Shown here in pieces: positions 61,102-64,000 of a DNA stretch of 64,000 bases. Origin of the DNA: Uranotaenia lowii (Eukaryota; Arthropoda; Insecta; Diptera; Culicidae). Both the position numbers and the translations under genes were made by a program. A model generated the notes under the pieces. The model did no database searches and was not told the DNA's origin. It worked only from the letters and a program-made list of their open reading frames with translations. Each line of letters opens with the position of its first letter. Within the stretch, counting starts at the first letter, position 1. Location of the stretch: contig NC_073693.1 of NCBI RefSeq assembly GCF_029784155.1, forward strand, positions 26,386,002-26,450,001. The letters are read 5' to 3'.

Positions 61102-61346
61102 GCGTCGTACATTCTAATATGTGAATAACTCTTCTGAATCGAAGCAATGGAAAAAATCCTTTCAATTCAACCACGGTATTGGAAAAGTTCAGAAACCGGA
61201 ATTTCGATAGCATCTTACTATCTCTTTCAGCGAGTGTTTTCGATCGAAGTTGTAAGTTGCTGTCGTAATACCGGTATTTGAATTTCTCTTATACCATGGT
61301 TGAGTTAAAAGGAATCTTTCGATTGTTTTGATTCAGCGTCGTACAT
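61102..61346. mobile_element. Inverted-repeat element flanked by an 11-bp direct repeat
   Basis: GCGTCGTACAT occurs at 61102-61112 and 61336-61346. Between them, arms of about 60 bp pair imperfectly: ctgaatcgaagcaatgg...ttcaaccacggtatt (61134-61195) against the reverse complement of ataccatggttgag...tgttttgattcag (61280-61335). The direct repeat may be a target-site duplication, but the left arm starts 22 bp inside it, so the boundary is not settled. Confidence 0.55.
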
Positions 61347-61525
61347 ATTTTTGGTGATAAGAGCATTCGGAGAAACAATTTTTAGAGGCATACAGTCAAA
61401 TACTGGAATGGAAGTGAAATATGAATTTTGTAACAGGCTTCTGAGAAAATATTCAATTGAGCTTTGTTATGGCGGACTTGTGGGCAGCATTCAAGACATT
61501 GAATAAACTTGAATAAGTTTTGGTA

Positions 61526-61693
61526 GGGGAGAGGCGGGCTATATGCGCATATTAAGGAAAGCACTCATTTTCTCCCAAATTCCAATAGATAGGAGTCTGA
61601 AAACTATATGCACATGAGCGGTCATCTGTTTTCTATACGTAAGAGCAATTTTTCTATTAAAATCTCTTATAGTTTTTGTGAAAATAATTTAAT
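61526..61693 (+). repeat. Direct repeat, copy 2
   Basis: Second copy of the 60685-60853 block, 841 bp away, with a few substitutions. It is followed by a gccgattttcgaaaccggcg block and a second gcgggctaaatgcgc phrase (61729-61743), which suggests that this copy keeps more of its element's interior. No right end can be found. Confidence 0.8.
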
Positions 61694-62660
61694 AATAAAA
61701 GAAGTCAAAATAGCCGATTTTCGAAACCGGCGGGCTAAATGCGCAAATTTATGTTTTTAGCCATATTTCATTTACACTTGCAATATTTTGGAATTATTCA
61801 ATTTAAAATGGTAGAAACGGATGTTAAGCATACGTCAATGCTAAAATTTTGGTGAAATTTTTTACATCACTAGTTCTTTTGCATGAAACATTGTAAAGTA
61901 TGCCATATGGCCATATTTCATGGTAATATTTTGTTCATACCGTATTTTTATCGGATCAGTATCAAGTTCTTCATTTTTCGCTGTAAGATCATGATTTGAG
62001 CGTAGATTTAATGTTAAAATGATAGAAAGTAAAAATTTAAAAGACTAATCTATTTTTCTTGATATAGGCATTTTACCTGCCTTGATATGGGCATTCAGAA
62101 CCTGTCTCTTATTCCAATATCTTATCATCTACAACTTTGCCAAAAGCTTCAATTTGTTGAATTTCCGATTTCCAGATGATTAAGAAAGAAAAACCATTAT
62201 AATTTTTGTTCGCAGAACCTGTACGCACAATAATTAAAGTTCACTATATTATAACAAAACTGACAAAAATCTTGTTTGAATTTTTAAATTTTTTCGACTT
62301 TTTATAACGATTTAATTTTTTCATGCCATGTGTTAAAATCGTATTAGGCGGATATTTCTTCGAAAAAAAAAAAACTGCATGATAACGTAATAATCCAGTT
62401 AATTTTTGAATTTCATTTTTCAAACTATACCTAACTGTTTCACGTGCATTGGAATAAATTATATCATTTTACAACATGAATTTAGTATTGCTATTCTTTC
62501 TTGTGTAAATATGTGCCTGTTTTAATTTTCTATGTGAGCAAAAAATACTTTCAACCCAAAAATATCAAAATTATACTAACTATTTTGAAGATGAGAATTT
62601 TCAAACCTGTTACTTACCGAACGCAGGTTTGTTTGGCAGAGTACATCGGTCATCAATCCG
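61694..62660. other. A+T-rich DNA, partly transposon interior
   Basis: A+T-rich. Phrases such as tgatatgggcatt and gatataggcatt (62060-62095) may belong to the same element. No coding. Confidence 0.35.
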
Positions 62661-62666
62661 TCTGAT

Positions 62667-62943
62667 TTTGGTGCCGCACTTGGTTGTTTAATTGGCTTGA
62701 TTTCAATCCGATGATCCCAAAAGAGTCTTGGCTCATGCAGCGCCACCTACTTTCTTCACAACACTGGGTCGATGTTGATTATGTTCACAACCCTTGCCGA
62801 AATAAATCTGTACTCTTTGATGAAATGCTTCAGTGTCAGTTAATTAGGATTTATGCTGTACAATTTGAACGATTTAACACCTCCTCTTGGAAAATCCCTT
62901 ATACTGTTGCCCGATTGGAAACTCATGAGTATGGCACTTAATC
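62667..62943 (+). CDS. Short open frame of unknown nature (weak)
   Basis: Ninety codons open from just after a TGA at 62664-62666 to a TAA at 62941-62943, with an internal ATG near 62711. The predicted residues are mixed and not low in complexity (for example SSQHWVDVDYVHNPCRNKS), and base composition is more balanced than in the neighbouring DNA. There is no in-frame upstream ATG or clear splice acceptor, and I recognise no domain. It may be an exon remnant or chance. Confidence 0.15.
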
Positions 62944-63151
62944 AGTTCCAACGACATTCTATTTCCAGCCATTGCAGGGTATTTAACATTGATACAGTCA
63001 TCTTTGCTTACCAGACTTGATCTGGCACAGACTTTTTAAACCGAGAATCGTTTGTGAGATGGCTTAGCGTTAAGCTGCAAATATTTCAAAAAGTAAGTTA
63101 TCAAACAATTGAAGTTTATCATTGGAACAGTTTACTGTTGAATATTGAGTT
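62944..63151. other. Spacer, nothing identified
   Basis: Mixed-composition DNA before the fold-back element. No feature seen. Confidence 0.35.
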
Positions 63152-63375
63152 AATAGGGTAACAAACTTATTATGAACCACGGGACCTATTTTGGACCACC
63201 TTGTCTAGCTCTCTTATAAAGCACCCAAATGTGAAAAAAAAATAATGCAATACATTAAGTGCCCGAGCTTCAACTATATTAGTTAAGAATATTCATGATT
63301 AGTTGCTTTATAAAAGAGCGAGACAAGGTGGTCCAAAACAGGTCCTCTGGTCCAACATAAGTCTGTTACCCTAGT
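63152..63375. mobile_element. Fold-back MITE with 72-bp inverted arms
   Basis: The left arm 63152-63223 and right arm 63304-63375 are inverted copies with scattered mismatches. Each reads AGGGTAACA..CTTAT inward, then a GGACCACCTTGTCT block, and ends CTTATAAAGCA or TTTATAAAGCA. Only about 80 bp lies between. The ends resemble the TTAGGGTTAGTTACCCTAC start of repeat family B, so they may be related. No coding; transposase would act in trans. Confidence 0.8.
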
Positions 63376-63656
63376 AGGTAACAAAATGAGAAAAATGAAC
63401 AAGAATATTTACTCACCTAGCGACGGATGCTAAAATTATCTATCGACACTCGCATTTCGGATTTCCAGAAATCCCGAACTATAAATATTTCCTTTTTCAT
63501 ATTGGCTGCTTATTAACATTCTTCCTTATCGGATCATGAAGTGCTCAATTAAGCTTCGAATCCTTTAACTGTTCTGTGAAATAAACATGGAATTGTACTA
63601 AGCATGACAAGAAGTTTTAAGAATAGAAAACTTACCATTTTTTTCGTGATTTTCAG
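63376..63656. other. Spacer upstream of a possible exon
   Basis: Ends with a pyrimidine-rich tract and ttttcag at 63650-63656, a plausible splice acceptor. Otherwise nothing identified. Confidence 0.35.
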
Positions 63657-63880
63657 CAAAAATATGGCCATCCTACAACAGCGCTACGCAGAGCGTCATG
63701 TCCTTCCCCAGGATCTCTGAATTCGATCGATATAACTCGGTCATCTGTCCAATTCCTCTGCCCCTTAAATATGTTGACATCCCAATTCTGGCCACTGCAC
63801 ACGAGTTGCTTGTCCTATTCAGGAAGATTTACGCGACTGGTGTTATACTCCGGCCTCGAAAAATCGTTCTGAAGTGGTAA
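63657..63880 (+). CDS. Possible terminal exon, unknown protein
   Basis: Directly after ttttcag at 63650-63656, a frame is open for about 74 codons to TAA at 63878-63880, and AATAAA overlaps the stop (63880-63885). The frame starts in phase 2 (CA then AAA ATA TGG) and includes CPIPLPLKYVDIPILATAHE and LLVLFRKIYATGVILRPR. Composition is clearly more balanced than the flanks, and the antisense frames are all broken. A second frame from ATG 63664 gives only MAILQQRYAERHVLPQDL before a stop. I recognise no family. It may be the last exon of a gene, a remnant, or chance. Confidence 0.3.
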
Positions 63881-64000
63881 ATAAATTGGAGTGCGTTCAT
63901 AGCATCCACTGCATGCAAAAAAACAAAGTGCAAAATTGATAAGAGTTTGTCATGAAGTTGAAATTATTCATAATTGCATAGTACAGGTACATAAATAACT
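63881..64000. other. A+T-rich right edge
   Basis: A+T-rich DNA after the possible polyadenylation signal. Nothing further is seen before the window ends. Confidence 0.35.

Overview
This is non-coding or very gene-poor DNA from a eukaryote, most likely an insect and probably a mosquito. I base that on a tRNA-derived SINE with a mosquito-like body, the 3' end of a Jockey-like non-LTR retrotransposon, many short terminal-inverted-repeat (TIR) elements, and very A+T-rich DNA broken by blocks of more balanced composition. There are no bacterial features: no operons, no ribosome binding sites and no dense coding. I found no complete host gene. The only open frame I can tie to a known protein family is the retrotransposon fragment near 28.2-28.6 kb. 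Two other stretches (22969-23284 minus, 63657-63880 plus) are weak candidates for exons or gene remnants.

Layout. From 1 to about 45 kb, A+T-rich DNA full of decayed transposons and diverged tandem duplications alternates with balanced blocks (about 1-1000, 8380-9520, 12870-14150, 21800-23670, 33190-35220, 43690-45360). The blocks look single-copy and are the likeliest places for host regulatory DNA. The mobile DNA includes seven copies of a CCGG-rich MITE family, a SINE, a LINE 3' end, TIR elements with TA target sites at 27.3-28.2 and 32.4-32.9 kb, a pogo-like insertion at 39.3 kb, a hAT-like end, a Helitron-like end, and two larger dispersed families with two copies each.

From 46.0 to 57.8 kb lies the most striking region: a 9-bp satellite in two blocks of opposite orientation (46000-47697 and 50597-55960) around a 2.9-kb single-copy spacer. 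It runs directly into a 12-bp satellite with duplicated borders (55975-57760). Both repeats share the heptamer TTGTCAA. The large 9-bp block has higher-order structure, marked by a shared variant cassette with spacings of 1016, 776, 1565 and 143 bp. The long open frames across these arrays are a product of repeat units divisible by three and should not be read as genes.

From 57.8 to 60.1 kb is another balanced single-copy block. From 60.7 to 63.4 kb are nested and fold-back elements, followed by a possible terminal exon at the right edge. Any RNA spanning both 9-bp blocks could fold into a stem of more than 1.5 kb, so this locus is a candidate source of double-stranded or small RNA. That is inference, not shown by the sequence.
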